Origin: Climacium dendroides
Lineage: Eukaryota > Streptophyta > Bryopsida > Hypnales > Climaciaceae
DNA: 64,000 nt
Assembly (NCBI GenBank): GCA_950106755.1
Contig: OX467082.1
Location: 11,470,001 to 11,534,000 of the forward strand
Reading direction: 5' to 3'
The position numbers and the translations under genes were made by a program. Below the pieces are notes generated by a model, which worked only from the letters and a program-made list of their open reading frames with translations, searched no databases and had not been told where the DNA came from. Below, piece by piece: positions 1 through 11,905 of the stretch (positions within the stretch are counted from its first letter, which is position 1; each line of letters opens with the position of its first letter).

Positions 1-6
1 AGTACG

Positions 7-378
7 TTGTTGGAACCCAAGATGAGAGCTGCAGTGTTGCTCTGGCTAGTCGCAGGACTTGCAGTTGCAACTGGTGTTGTGGACGCGAAATATGCGTGCC
101 AGTCGAACGTGAACGTGACGGTGCGGCGGACGAAAGGCGTGGGCTACGAGTTTCTGATTCGGCCTGCGAGTCCTGTTGGAGGTCTGAATATTACTCGGGG
201 AATTGTCATTATTCCTGAGAATCATGTTGCACCTGAAGCGTATGCGCATCTTGCTCGCGGTACGCAGGTTCCCATATTGTCAATCCTTTTTGGTTATGGT
301 TGCAATTTTAATGATGAAAAGTTGGTGAGTGATTGTAACCATTTGGTGGGCATGGTGACGGCTGAGTTTCAGGAATGA
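7..378 (+). CDS. short secreted protein or truncated first exon of an alpha/beta-hydrolase-like gene
   Basis: Open frame of 123 codons from ATG at 22 or 7. Residues 6-27 form a hydrophobic signal peptide (run AAVLLWLVAGLAVATGVV). Residues around 62-86 read like the first strand and loop of a small dienelactone-hydrolase-type alpha/beta hydrolase (GIVIIP..HVAPEAYAHLAR). That family usually has G or GG at the turn where this protein has EN. After LAR there is a possible donor (G|GTACGC, near 260), which would make this exon 1 of a longer gene, but I find no matching downstream exon before the patatin gene. The uninterrupted reading instead ends at a stop at 376-378, and AATAAATAATG near 566 could serve as a polyadenylation signal. 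The protein lacks the nucleophile elbow, Asp and His of a real hydrolase. It is either the decapitated remnant of such a gene or a small secreted product. Function is not claimed. Confidence 0.4.
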   Translation: MLEPKMRAAVLLWLVAGLAVATGVVDAKYACQSNVNVTVRRTKGVGYEFLIRPASPVGGLNITRGIVIIPENHVAPEAYAHLARGTQVPILSILFGYGCNFNDEKLVSDCNHLVGMVTAEFQE

Positions 379-380
379 GA

Positions 381-1303
381 GCTGTTTTGAGTTTGAAAAA
401 TAATGGAACCGTTTTGAGTGTGAAAAATGTTGTAGTTTTGGCACTCTGAAATTCGCCATATCACCATAAGTAGTTCCTGTGACTGTCCCGCCAGTTACTA
501 CTTCCACAGTTCATCTGGATTCTTTCATGAATGGACGTAGCCGGTCAATTCGTCTTGTGTTTGTAATAAATAATGACTGGTTTTGTATGCAACTCCAGCT
601 CGATTAAGTCCGTGGAATTTCACAAAACTGGAGGAATTAGTGTGAAGGATGAGATTTGAAGAACTAAAGCAGTTTTAAGTCGCGTGTCTAATACTTGGAA
701 TCGTACGAACGTTTTTGGTGACCCAACGGGAAAAAAACTTGAACTCCGTATCTACGGTCTACCAATCGGTCCAATCCTAGTTTTACAGCTCTAAGTTTCA
801 GATCAAGTAGGGAGTCAAAAGAATCACGTTAGAAATCTAAACAAGAACCTACATGATTTTGCTTTGATATATAGACTTCCATGTTTCCATAAACAACAAT
901 GTTTTGCAAACAAATACTGAAAACTGCGATTAGCATAAAAATCGTCAGGGAAGTGTCTAATAAAATTGCATGTTTACATCGATGCCTCCAGAACACGAGA
1001 TGATTAGCTTGACATACAGTACACAGAATCATTCCGTAACTAAGGACAATCTTCATTAACTCTTTACTAAAAATACAGAACACTTTCCACAAAATTATAC
1101 AATCCAGGTTCCAATATCGAAAATAAAAATAGTCAATGTCTGAAATCTGAAGGAAAATTGTATGAACCTGACACCTAGCATAGGATGAGCAGGAGAATGC
1201 ACGATGTGCAAGCCTCCTGAACTGAATGCACAATCTTAGCATTCCAGAAAAAAAAAAAACTTTGGTTCAGATTGCAGACTAAGAATCAATGCTACACGGA
1301 AGA
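381..1303. other. spacer between the hydrolase-like exon and the patatin gene
   Basis: No recognisable gene. The stretch probably holds the 3' untranslated regions of the two convergent genes. Open frames here (for example 829-1242 on the minus strand) have no protein-like composition. A poly-A run lies at about 1248-1259. Confidence 0.5.
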
Positions 1304-4300
1304 CTAATCCCATCCTGGAGCTGATGATGCACCGTTCGTTCCCCCATTCGTTCCCCCATTCGTTCCCCCATTCAAGTTCTCCTTGGATGTCACCTGCTGC
1401 TTCACCCAAACCATGGCGTCCTGGAACCCCAAGTCGAAAAGCTCATCGAGAATGACATCTTCGGCTGGTTCCAAAGCCCAATTGAAGAGCTGGGACAAAA
1501 AAAAAAAATTAATCCCCAAGCTTAGTCTCAATCATACATCCTGGTCCATTGTCGTCGTCCAAATTCCAATCTAAATTGTTACTACAAAACACACTTCTAA
1601 ACGAAACAAAAGTCTGATTAAATCATTCCTTTCAACTATGAAAACAGTTCTCTAAAATCAATCCCCTCCCATGAGTGAAAAACAGTTTCTAACATAATAG
1701 TAAACACAAAACCGTCTAGATCAACGTCGACTGATGGCCGAGCGGAGCGTTTAATTGTGAATATCGGTGATTGCAAGCAGAGACGCTCAAAAATGGGTCA
1801 GGATACCATGTATAGGTAGGATCACAAGCTAAAATAATCCATTCCATTGCATTTGTTCCACCTTAAGATGCATTTGGGGTACCAAGTGTCCAATCCGCCT
1901 CGACTGCATTATGCACCAATTGAAGTAAAGGATTTCTTGTTATCTCAAGCTTGTTGCTTGGACCTGTGCGATCTAAAGTGGCACTAAGATTGGAAATACA
2001 GAACATACACGGTACTCAAATAATGGGGGCAAGATTGGAACTGTCAGCAGGCTTTCCTCGCTTGACAGTTGAACCTTTTTTTGCAGTGATTATAAAGCTC
2101 TTCACTTGTGTCAAAATAATATAAAATAATAATAAAAATAACGGGGGCAAGGAAGATGATGTGGGCACCTGTCGCATGCCAGCTCGAGTTTCGGCAGGGT
2201 TTAGATCGGGACTGATGCCTTCTGGGGCGTACAATGGAAACGCACATACCCTCACCTGCGTAACGTGGAGGATACTAAAGCCGTTAGGGACCCAATCCCG
2301 TCTCCTCTACAGACCCCCTGTTACCAGCAGCGACTCATCTATTCATACACTCGGTTGACCTTCAATTAGCAAGTGAAGTAAGCATAACTTGGCTATACGT
2401 CTAATGCATTGATCTTTGAACGGAGATAAAGGGCTGCCCACTGTCACTTATAGTGGTCTACAATCTCCCACTCTGAACTTGCATAAGAAATTCATACATG
2501 GTGATAGCAATTTGATGTCTATACATTTGACTATTGAACCCAAAGAACTCTCCGTAACTCTATACATCCCCTCCAAATCACATTCCTAGCTATGTGAAAT
2601 TGCTTAATCTGATGGAAGTAGGTGTCCTCTTCCTTCAAAAGAAACTTTCAGGGCTTCTTCCGAGGAACATTAAATCCAAATATCATACCCGTTGAAACAA
2701 CCGCATGATGAAAGTACACATCCCATTATTAGAAGAGATCAGCACGAATACTTACTGTTTTGTCTGCAACTGTTGGTGGCATGAACATTGTGATACCTCC
2801 ATCGACACAGATTCGATTGCGGAAAATGGTGACAGGTCTAGGTGCCAAATACCTATCAACGACATTGCAAATAGATCAGAATATGAAGCGAGTGCTGCAA
2901 TGTCTAAGACTAAAACACTAAATTTTTTGTAGAAGCAAGGTCCATGTTCATTTATCACTCTGAAACAGAAAAAATAAGAAACATTCAAGCTGCATTTAAA
3001 TAAGGGGCTAACCGTCTGAAAGAGAAAAGCATACCCTGGAATGAAACATGATGTAAGAAGAGCATCGATCAAATCCTCTCTGGATTCGAAGTAATCTACT
3101 AATAGTCCCCTCGGCGACCGAAAAACTTGAGTCACCGCAACTGCATGATCAAATATCGCAGTTTAGTAAATCATTTCAAGAAAAACACCGAGAACCTTCA
3201 GGACAAACGAGTGTAACTTGGATGGAACCAACAACGCATACAATTGAAACCCCCAAAGCTTAGGAATCTAGAAACTGGTCTCGGAACAATTGCGCAACCT
3301 CTAATTCTTCCATTGACTTTGGTGTGACAATCTTCTGGCAGGAACTTCTCGAGAAAATTTCTAAGAACAGCCTGCACAAAACAACAGTGAGCAAGATCAG
3401 TCCTGAATTCTTCAAGCGTTAGGACAGAGGATTCTTAAATCCGTAGAAACCCGAGCCCGTATCCACTACAGACTCCAGTTACCAACAGCAATTCATCTAT
3501 TTATACACTCGGTTGGCCTTCAACTAGCAAGTGGTATAAGTATGACTTGGCTAAATGTCTAATGCCATTGATCTTTGCTTGAAAAGAAGGTTGCTTACTG
3601 TCAATTGTCGTAGTCTACAACCTCCAAATTTGAAATTCCATATGAACTTCCTACACTGCTGAAAATTTGCTCTCAACAGAAATGACTCTTCTACCAAAAA
3701 TCTATCTCTCCACATCTCTATGCTAGTCTCTCAAAATTCAACCTCCTACATAATGCTTAAAGTGATGCAAAATAGTATCCTCAAGTTAAGTGGTACGTTG
3801 CTCTGACTCTTATAACCATTTTCATGATGACGAAGCATGCGGGGAGTGGTGGTGCTAACCCCAAGGCGAAAGGCGGTGCCAAAAGTGCGGCAATCGAGAG
3901 CAAGCTCTTTGGTGGCCTGCAGAGCGTCGTACACGCTTAAGCCGCTTCCAACAACTGCGCACACAAGTGCCCCAGCAGATGATCCAGCCAGTGGAGTAGT
4001 CTCCTGTATATTCCCACCACTTACCTGCCTGAACATTCACTACATACATACTCCCCCTCTTTCTAATACATATTCAGTTCTCACCCTATCCACCCATATG
4101 GTGCCTTTAAGACCAAAGACTCGGGGTTTCAAATAATCGATTCGATTGATTATTGATTCAATTTGATTCAAATTGATTCAATTTGAGAAAAGCATATTTC
4201 AGATGGTTCTGACATTATATCACCAGAGTCAGGAAAGAACATTGCACATGTTGGTCAATAAATTCATAAAATTGGGTTTAAGATACATATTAACCTACTC

Positions 4301-6165
4301 AAAACTGCTAAACACAACATGAGTCCCAATTTGGGCCTGCAGTCCTTTAGGCGTTAATACATTCTATGAACGTTTGGTAGGCTCAAAAATCAACCCCGAA
4401 AGAACCCAGAATTCATCCTTTTAAAATGACCACTTCAATTGAGTCCTAATTTGCTCATCTTGGCCATTCAGGGGCTGAGGTAGAGACTCCATTAACCATC
4501 CAGTACATTTGAAGCTCCATTAACCATACAGGTGAGCTATGATTTGTGCTTTAATTTATGGTAAGTGTGGTAATACTTCATGTATTGACAATTATTTTTT
4601 GCAATTGATTTTGTGCTCAACACAAAATAAATGTGCAAAATTTTAGATGGTGCAAGTTTCTAGATTGTTGTAGGGAAAGGTTGTAGGGAAAGTTGAAGGT
4701 TCACCTGTGTGGTGAATGGAACCTCTCCCTTACTGTATGGTGAATGGAGACTTTACATTCTATAGTTTGAGTTATTTTATGACTATTCCATCGCACCGGC
4801 ATGAAATTTCAATCTGAGACTGAGAGAGAACGAGGCATGTCAACGTACAGTGATGTAGCCCTGTTCAATCAAGCACTGACATACACCCAGATGGTAAGGG
4901 AACAGCAACCCGGCCGCGGAAAAACTAAACCCCGGGCTCGTGAACTTCAAATCTCGTTCTGCAATCAAGTCCTTCTCTCGCCGCTCCCATAAATACGAAG
5001 GATTCAGTGTATCCCCCGTCAATGCAGCCGTCTCCTCGCCGTCCGTCAACGGCTCGGCCAGCTCCTCGATACCCGCCCGCCGACTCTCTTCCTTGAGCGT
5101 CTCAAGAAACTCCTCTTGCTCCTGTATAGTACGCTCGACGGTACCTGCCAGTTTATAGCAGACTGTTAACATTGCAATGGAAGTAGAAATCAGAAACCAA
5201 AAACCGAACTAGAACTATAAATCAAACCTAGAAGTATCAAGGATTCATGCTTTGAAAATTACCAATTCATTTCAATTCAAAAACATACTCCCTACGTCCC
5301 TAAATGATGGTCCACATTTTTGTTGAGATTTTTTTATGTCAAGGAAGTCACCATATGACCTACTCAAAACAACCTTAAAACAACATGACATTCAAAGTAG
5401 ACAAACATTTCAGATGAAGCCAAAATTTATATCACAGAGAAATTCATTGTTTGCTCAATAATAAGTCACGGCATCAAAATGTACTCAACCAATATAGAAA
5501 CACTTATTTCCTATTTTGAAAATTTGAACACCATGCAGAACCAGGACAAGAAAGATTTTGTGATATTTATAGCCACTGCACAGCAGTTCTAATAAAATTC
5601 TGACTGCTCTAAGTAATCGATGCAAAACAGCGGTCAGGCGGGAATGATCCAAACACGAATTAACCAAAAGCTAAACCCCGAAAAGACCGAGGATTCGTAG
5701 TTATAAGGAACCAATTCAATTCATCACTTTGCGAAAAATATGAAGCAATATCTTATATCACCAGAATCAGTAAAGAACATTCCATGTGTTGGTAAAAAAA
5801 TAAGCAAAATTGAACAGAGGAAAGTCCCCATGTAACCTACTCAAAACTTCCAAAACAACAAAAGGAAAATTTCTACACTTACCTGCGACTTCAGTGCCAG
5901 ACCCATTTCCAGATTGGACGGGGCTTTCGACTTTGTCGTCGGGAACCTTGAACCGCAGGGAGAAGATGATATCCTCCAAGATTTTGGCGGGTGAGAATTT
6001 GGGCAACATCATCGTGACTTTCATGGCAGGACCACGAGCGCCCTTTCGAACGGAAGAAGGCTTGGCGACGAAGAAGAATGGCTTGTTGACGGTGGGCAGG
6101 GATTGCCATGCTCGGTGAAGGCCTAAGCCCCCACTTGTGTTCACAAATCCCTTAACCCCCGCCAT
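1304..6165 (-). CDS. patatin-like phospholipase/acyl hydrolase, probably plastid-targeted, 8 exons
   Basis: Exons (minus): 6165-5883, 5144-4849, 4003-3860, 3371-3299, 3140-3035, 2852-2756, 2255-2169, 1489-1304. All introns are GT-AG and all phases join, giving 423 aa plus TAG. The PNPLA core runs from FSAAGLLFPYHLG (about 169-181), through the nucleophile motif GSSAG (200-204, Ser202), to the dyad Asp in VDGG (Asp318). The order and exon joins match plant patatin-like proteins of the Arabidopsis At1g33270 type, which hydrolyse or transfer acyl groups of lipids. The first ~50 residues are rich in Ser, Lys and Arg and poor in acids, as in a plastid transit peptide. An in-frame ATG also lies 14 codons upstream (6207). 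The C-terminus ends in an unusual (NGGT)3 tail. The exon 4 donor (GTTGCG) and exon 3 donor (GTTAGC) are weak. No in-frame stops, so it looks functional. The substrate is not known from sequence. Confidence 0.88.
1337..1372. repeat. 12-bp coding tandem repeat, three units
   Basis: Three perfect copies of CGTTCCCCCATT in the last patatin exon. On the coding strand they give the repeated Asn-Gly-Gly-Thr tail. A 12-bp unit keeps the reading frame, so copy number can change length without breaking the gene. Confidence 0.85.
2277..2600. repeat. intronic repeat A, copy 1 (patatin intron 6)
   Basis: Shares about 300 bp with 3421-3720. Landmarks in both copies are TATACACTCGGTTG, CTAGCAAGTG-like and GTCTAATGC.ATTGATCTTTG. 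The identity looks like 70-75% by eye, with small indels. Confidence 0.7.
3421..3790. repeat. intronic repeat A, copy 2 (patatin intron 3)
   Basis: Same orientation as the copy at 2277-2600. The two host introns have nearly equal lengths (500 and 488 bp). This suggests either one transposed element inserted twice or one intron copied into another position of the same gene. Confidence 0.7.
4135..4186. repeat. degenerate short tandem repeat GATTCAATTT
   Basis: Five or so imperfect 10-11 bp units inside patatin intron 2, built from GATTCAA and ATTTGATT. It marks the edge of intronic repeat B. Confidence 0.6.
4180..4440. repeat. intronic repeat B, copy 1 (patatin intron 2)
   Basis: Contains TATATCACCAGAGTCAG, AACCTACTCAAAAC and AACCCCGAAAGAACCCAG. 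Diverged relatives lie in intron 1 at 5190-5460 and 5650-5870. Confidence 0.6.
5190..5460. repeat. intronic repeat B, copy 2 (patatin intron 1)
   Basis: Related to 4180-4440 through GACCTACTCAAAACAACC and AAGGATTCATGCTTTGAAAA. It also carries ACTCCCTACGTCCCTAAAT near 5287, which looks like one end of a Stowaway-type element (typical end CTCCCTCCGTYCC). No matching second end is visible nearby. Confidence 0.55.
5650..5870. repeat. intronic repeat B, copy 3 (patatin intron 1)
   Basis: Shares TATATCACCAGAATCAG, AAAGAACATT, GTTGGT and AACCTACTCAAAACT with copy 1. Third member of the set, in the same orientation. Confidence 0.6.
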
Positions 6166-7182
6166 AGTACTCAATTTCCCCTCCACCGCACCAGTGCAAA
6201 TTTGCACACAAGCTCGTCAACAATCAGGCCAACAATCTCGCATAATTATGCACACACTGTTCAAACCATTGGCATAACAACCAATGACAAACCCTAACCA
6301 CCTGTCGTCTTGAAGAAAGAATCCGCTAAACTCAATTTCCTCAAACGCTGCAGAGCAAAAACTCGTCACCCATCAAGCGCTCGCTCTCTCGATCTTCCTG
6401 GGCAATCGATTCAAGCGAAAAAATGGTTTCAGTATCAACGTAACAGCCAATGCAAAAGCCTAAGCAATCGAACAAGGAACCCGTGCTCACCTGATAACAA
6501 GAATTTTCTACAGATTTTTCACAATTCCCTCTCCACCACATATATACTTAGGCAGAAAAATTCCCTACTACAACCGAATTTCAAAACATCTCCAATTTTT
6601 ACGGCACTCCCGTCAACCATTCTCTCCTCTTCTCTTTCTTTCCGGCATCATGGCTATTCACCATGACCATGACTGTTCAATTTCAAAATAGAGAACGCGG
6701 CGAAGAGACACGAACAGCCGTAAATTAATTAAAAACATTTCACAATTCAAAAGCCTCGAAATCAACCAACCCTCTGCCCATTAAAACAAAAGCAATGATC
6801 CAAATCGCCAACACTGGAAGTCCTTGCACGGCAAAAACCGAAAGAGTAGAATTCTCGTGACAAAATACTTACAATGGGTTCCAGAGATGAGCAGTGACAA
6901 TGACAGAAGCTTGAGGGCAATTTTCAATACGAAATTGTGGAAATGAGAAATTCATTGAGGGATTTTTCGAAGCAATTTTTCTTCAACAAATTGGAGCTCC
7001 AAAGGGAGCTCAAAGGGAGAGTTGAGTCGCAGGATAGTGGCAGGTGGTGAGAATAGTGGCATGTGGCTTTGGAGGAGTCGTGGGCGACAGATGTGTGAAT
7101 GGACCACGGTCTTAGGGGTGCGAGAGGGGGTGCGTGACCGTGGTTGGATGGAGTATTTACTCGTGGAGGTTTGGTCCTATTA
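6166..7182. other. upstream region of the patatin gene
   Basis: Probable 5' untranslated region and promoter on the minus strand. The sequence is of mixed composition, with no recognised second gene and no clear TATA element at a convincing distance. The open frame at 6310-6666 on the plus strand has no recognisable features. Confidence 0.4.
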
Positions 7183-9350
7183 GGGCCGGTTTATACAGAT
7201 GGAAGGCCAGCCCGATTTGCCTTCAATTTGGTCCTCAATCTTGTCCCAATTCAGCATTCTGGTTTTAGATAATATAAAGTGGTGAGGCCAAATTCTAGGG
7301 CTGAATTGAAAATTCATCACTTCAACCCTAAATAATGTTAAGTGATGAGGCCCAATTCTAAGGTCCAATTTTCAATTAAAGTGTTCTTGTATTTTTTTTA
7401 ACACTCAATTAAAAAAATATATCACATACATTTTTTCTTTTTTCTTCCTAATCTTCCCTATTTCAAAAATAAAATAAAAAGTGTTTTTAAATTTTTTTAA
7501 ATTTTTCTCTTTTTCTACTTGTTTTTTCTATTCCAAAAATAGAATAGAGAGTTTTTTTTATTTTTTTGAACCTTTTCCTTTCTTTTCCTTTTTTTTCTAT
7601 TTGAAATAAAAGATGGAGTTCTTTCACTTCTTTCACTTCTTTCAAACCTTTTTCTTTCTCTTCACATTAAAAGTAGAATTGATGTTGAAACTGAGAGTTG
7701 TAGCCCCATACAATTGTCATTTATTTTCATGAGAATTTGAAGAATTTCAAGCAATAAACATTTTTGATCTTATCACTATAGAAGTTTGAAAATAATCACA
7801 CAACTAAAAACACAATTTGAGAAAACATCACATTTTCATCTCTTTTTTAAACCTACATATTTTATTTATCTTAAAGGAAAGTATGGAATTTATAATTATG
7901 AGAACTTGCCAATGAATTCAATGATAAATTTAAATTAGGTTTTACCATATATGTTATTTCTAGTACCATAATTTTCAAGTATCTACCATGAGAATTAGTA
8001 AAAAAATCACATCATCTTACAAATGTCAAAATTTGGCATAACTTCAATAATGACTTCCATTTACAGATTTTTGTTTGTACTAAAACTTAATTATTAAGCA
8101 TGTAATTTACCAAAAATTTTGTTTATAATATAGCATGTAATTTATGTTTGCACCAAAAAATCAACATCTCATTTTCAATTAAACCCTAATTTTGAGCTTT
8201 TAGAAATTTGTTGTAAATTGAACAAAAAAAAACATTTCCATAAGTTGTGTCAAGTTTATTTAATAGTAACCATAAAAATTCAAACTAGACATATTAGAGA
8301 TCACATACGAATAGAAAACACAACAATATCACTTATGGATTGAAAGATTATATTGTTTAATCATGAGGATGTTAAAACTGCAAAACTAATTTGAAGTTTT
8401 GCAATCCTCTTTTCACCTATCAAATCTAAAAAGTTGGTCACCAAAAAAATATGAGGATAAAGGGCTTAACATACATAACCCCAATCAATTTATGGCTTCT
8501 CAAAATCTATTCTACAATTTTTTTAAATGAATTTTTAATGTGATTTTTTCTCCAAGATCTAGTGTATTTGAGGCTCATTTCTAAAAGACCTCAACACTAC
8601 TAAAAGCCAAGATTGCAATGGACACCCTTGCACTAAATCTCAAATAGAAAAATCATAAGCAATCATTTTTAAAATCAGATTTTTGATGCAAAAACTAAAA
8701 TTCAAACTAAAATTCAAAAATATAAAGTATTAAAAATAGCAACTTGGTTAAGTTTTATAAAACTTCAAAGTATTGTTGACACCCAAATTTAGAGCCTTGG
8801 GCATTTAGAAGTTTAGAACAATTCTACCAATTAAAGATATACCAAATATCAAATAAAAATAAACATATAATATATTGTAATATATTACAATACATTATAA
8901 ACTATATACACTTCTATCCCAAAGCTCCCAAACCCAACCTTACTGCTCCCAATTTTCAAACTGAAATATTGACAATAGAACTTTAAAAGTTTAGCAATAC
9001 TTTCTTGAGCTTACAATTAACAAGCATGCACCAAAATAGAAAACAAAAGTCTTTGCACTAATAGATGGTGGAGATTTAAAGGATCCAACAGAAGAATCCA
9101 ATCTGGCCCCAATCTAGCCTTAGATGGGAAATTGGGCTACCCAAAACCTTGTCCTGATTGCTCTTTTGGAGCTACATGGTTTGGTGCCACAACCATGCCA
9201 CCTAAGGCCACACGTAGAATGAGTGGTGATTTCAATTTGGCCCTAGTATAAAGCCCTTGAACTGAATTTAGAAAAATAGAATTATCCTATTGGTTCAAAC
9301 TTAAAGAGTTTTAGCCAGCCTTTAATTCGACCCCAAGTATAAACCGGCCC
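7183..9350. mobile_element. 2.17 kb non-coding element with perfect 14-bp terminal inverted repeats
   Basis: GGGCCGGTTTATAC at 7183-7196 is exactly inverted at 9337-9350. TA flanks both ends (7181-7182 and 9351-9352), as expected for a TA target duplication, although the palindromic context (TTA...TAA) leaves room for other readings. The interior is very AT-rich and has no long open frame, so the element is non-autonomous or a dead derivative. Family not recognised. Confidence 0.65.
8873..8892. repeat. 20-bp perfect palindrome
   Basis: TATTGTAATATATTACAATA is its own reverse complement. It lies in the AT-rich interior of the element at 7183-9350. Confidence 0.8.
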
Positions 9351-9352
9351 TA

Positions 9353-11499
9353 AAGGCCGGTTGACATTAGGCCATTAGAGGTCTGGATCAAGATGGTTCA
9401 AGTGTCAGCTATTGGGCTCTCCAACTAGGCATCCAACCTTTAGCCCTTGCAAATTGGCTTTGTAAAGTTGGAGGGCCTAGACCTTGGCTTGGAGGGGTAA
9501 AATTAGTTGCTAAAGTTAAAGTTTGAGGATTTTTTAAATTAGTGACCAATTGCATGAGAACCTAGTTTTGCAAAGTATACCACTATTTATGCCACATAAT
9601 ATGGATGGTGTGCTCTAGGCTCTATAGAAACCTGCCCTTTAAAAACTAAACCTCTACCCTTTAATAATTGGACCTCCACCTTCTAATAACTAAACCTCCA
9701 ACAATCCAATGGCAACCAACTCTAAGAACTAGTTGCCATTGGGGAGTTAAAGAGACATGAACCAAAAGAGGCCTAAGGTCCAATCCAAACATTCAGTTGT
9801 TGCTATTGGACTCTAATTTGCTTTAGTAATCACCTTTAATTTCAACTTGCTGTAGTCACAAGTTGTTGTTAGCTTATAATTGATTTTCATAGATATTGCG
9901 TGAAAAAAGTAGGGGAGGCTCAAAATAAACATTGCCCATCTACACTAGGCAGCAATTGTATATTGTGCATATTTGTTTTTTTCCTATAAAAGACTTCCTC
10001 CAGGATCTTGTCTAAGCCCTCTAGTTCTATATTTGCAATTTTCAAGGATTGGAGGTTGGAGGTCTAGTTGGAGGGGAGCTAAAATCCAAATTGTAATAGA
10101 AGGAGCCCCCGAGGAAGCCTAAACCACTTAGTCCAAAAGGTCCAAGAGCCCAATGGCAATCGGCTCTAAGACCACCCAATTTTGAACATATTTCCAAAAA
10201 GAGAGCTTTAGAAAAAAAATAGAAAAAAGTAAATGCTTGTTGCAATCTCTTTAAGATGTGAATATTGAAAATAGTGCATGATATTAGAAAATCTACCAAT
10301 TCAACTTTGACTTCTATATTGTATTTGCATTGAGGATACCTTTAGCTTTACTCTTAAGACCATGCTATGTTGCCCTTGATACGGTCCCTATAAACATAAA
10401 TTTAAAGACCATGCCTCCTTCAAAGATAAAATCAATTAAGCCCCTATAATATGTGCCCTACCCCTTAGTCTACAATAGAGGAGCATAATCCAAAGGCCCT
10501 TTTGCCCTCAGTAAAAGCTTGATTTTGAGGGCTTTGTAAACCTACACAACCCCAAATATATTGTCACTTCCAATGAATGATTTCCTTTTTGGTTTAGTTT
10601 CATTGTACAAGGATGAAAAAGACCAATATTTTCATCTTAGCAGTTGACAATTACTAACGGTTATCATAGAACTATTAGAATCACCATTATTTAGAGAATT
10701 TTTCATCCAATTTCTCAAATCCACTTTCAATGCTTTGCAAATTCAATTTTGTGTAGGCCTTGTTGAGCACACATTAGGACATATGCTCTAAGGGCATTTC
10801 ATGCGACTTAGTTAAATAGTAAATTGACCAATTACAAGTGGAATAAAGAAAAAAAACTAAATTTATTGATTTGGCTTATCTATCCTTAATATGGTAGAAT
10901 GGAGTACTTGAAGACAATTTAGAGGATCCTTAAATACTTTTCATCCAATTTGGTTGTATATAAGATCTTAACAATGTTGGAATAGAAATGCTCTAAAGGT
11001 ATATAATGTAGATAATGCATAGTTTGGAGAAATTTTCCTTAGACCATCATCAATTTTAAGTTGGATGTAGCGATGCAGCGTTATAAAGAAAAAGTATTGC
11101 ATGGATATCACAAAGAATACTTAACATGCAAGTGGCAATTCAATACTAATATGGTCCCTAATTTTTTAGTCACATGAATGATACTTTGTCCCAAGCAAAT
11201 ATTTTTCATGTCCCTTCCAACTACCGACAAAAACTTCTACCATTTCGAATAGGAAGAACCATCCTCAAAACCTTAATCAAATGCATTCATGTATTGTTAC
11301 CTTAACCCTAGAATGTCATTCCATGGTGTTTGGCTGACAATCCAATGTACTGAAAAGAATTTGGAAGTTTTTTTAATCCGTATTTTTCTAATTGACCTTT
11401 CATGTAGGGTTATGAAGAGTATGCAATTGAATTTGCAGTCTTGCTAGTGTTTGTCTTTATGTAAATGAGAAGTTAGTAAATAAAATGGGTCACAAAATA
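9353..11499. other. AT-rich intergenic stretch without a gene
   Basis: No coding signal. The motif GCYATTGGGCTCT occurs near 9407 and inverted near 10150, so 9.4-10.16 kb may be another decayed inverted-repeat element. The region also contains the hairpin at 9706-9742. Confidence 0.45.
9706..9742. repeat. hairpin with 11-bp perfect arms
   Basis: CCAATGGCAAC at 9706-9716 and GTTGCCATTGG at 9732-9742 with a 15-nt loop. The arms share the CAATGGC motif with the possible element ends near 9.4 and 10.15 kb. Confidence 0.75.
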
Positions 11500-11905
11500 T
11501 GCTATTTTAGTGCATTTTCGAAATTGTTGCTCTATACTTTAAATCTTAAATTTTTCTACAAAAATGATATTTCTTGAGTTTGATCCGAGCTAACATAATG
11601 AAGGTCAATTAACAAAATGAAGATCATCTACTCTACTCTCTACTTCAATTTGAATTTTGAAAAATTCTTAATACATGGAAATTGAGTTCATACTACGATG
11701 TTCTTCATTGTAATATTTTTAGAGTTTTTATGACAGAAATAATTTTCTATACAATGTGATTTTTCTTCACTTTCTCTTCAAAAATTCTCAAAAGAATCAA
11801 TTTTCCACAGAAAAATCTAAATTTTTTGTGAAGGTAAGAAGACATGCATGTAATTTCATCTCTGAAAAATAAATACAAAATAATTTCATACATATCCAGT
11901 TGCAA
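11500..11905 (-). repeat. dispersed repeat C, copy 1 (inverted)
   Basis: On the minus strand it reads TTGCAACTGGATATG, then an AT-rich block with AGAGATGAAATTACATG. The same order is seen at 19590-20060, 37715-38230 and 49041-49560. No protein is recognisable. Confidence 0.55.

Noticed and set aside
829..1242. 137-codon minus-strand frame
   Set aside because: Its composition is untypical for protein, no domain is recognised, and the position fits the 3' untranslated region of the patatin gene.
1724..1810. tRNA-like start (ATGGCCGAGCGG)
   Set aside because: It resembles the D-arm of Leu/Ser tRNAs, but there is no GGTTCRAATCC T-arm and no closing acceptor stem downstream.
5287..5330. complete Stowaway element
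   Set aside because: Only one end (CTCCCTACGTCCC) is present and no inverted partner was found in intron 1.
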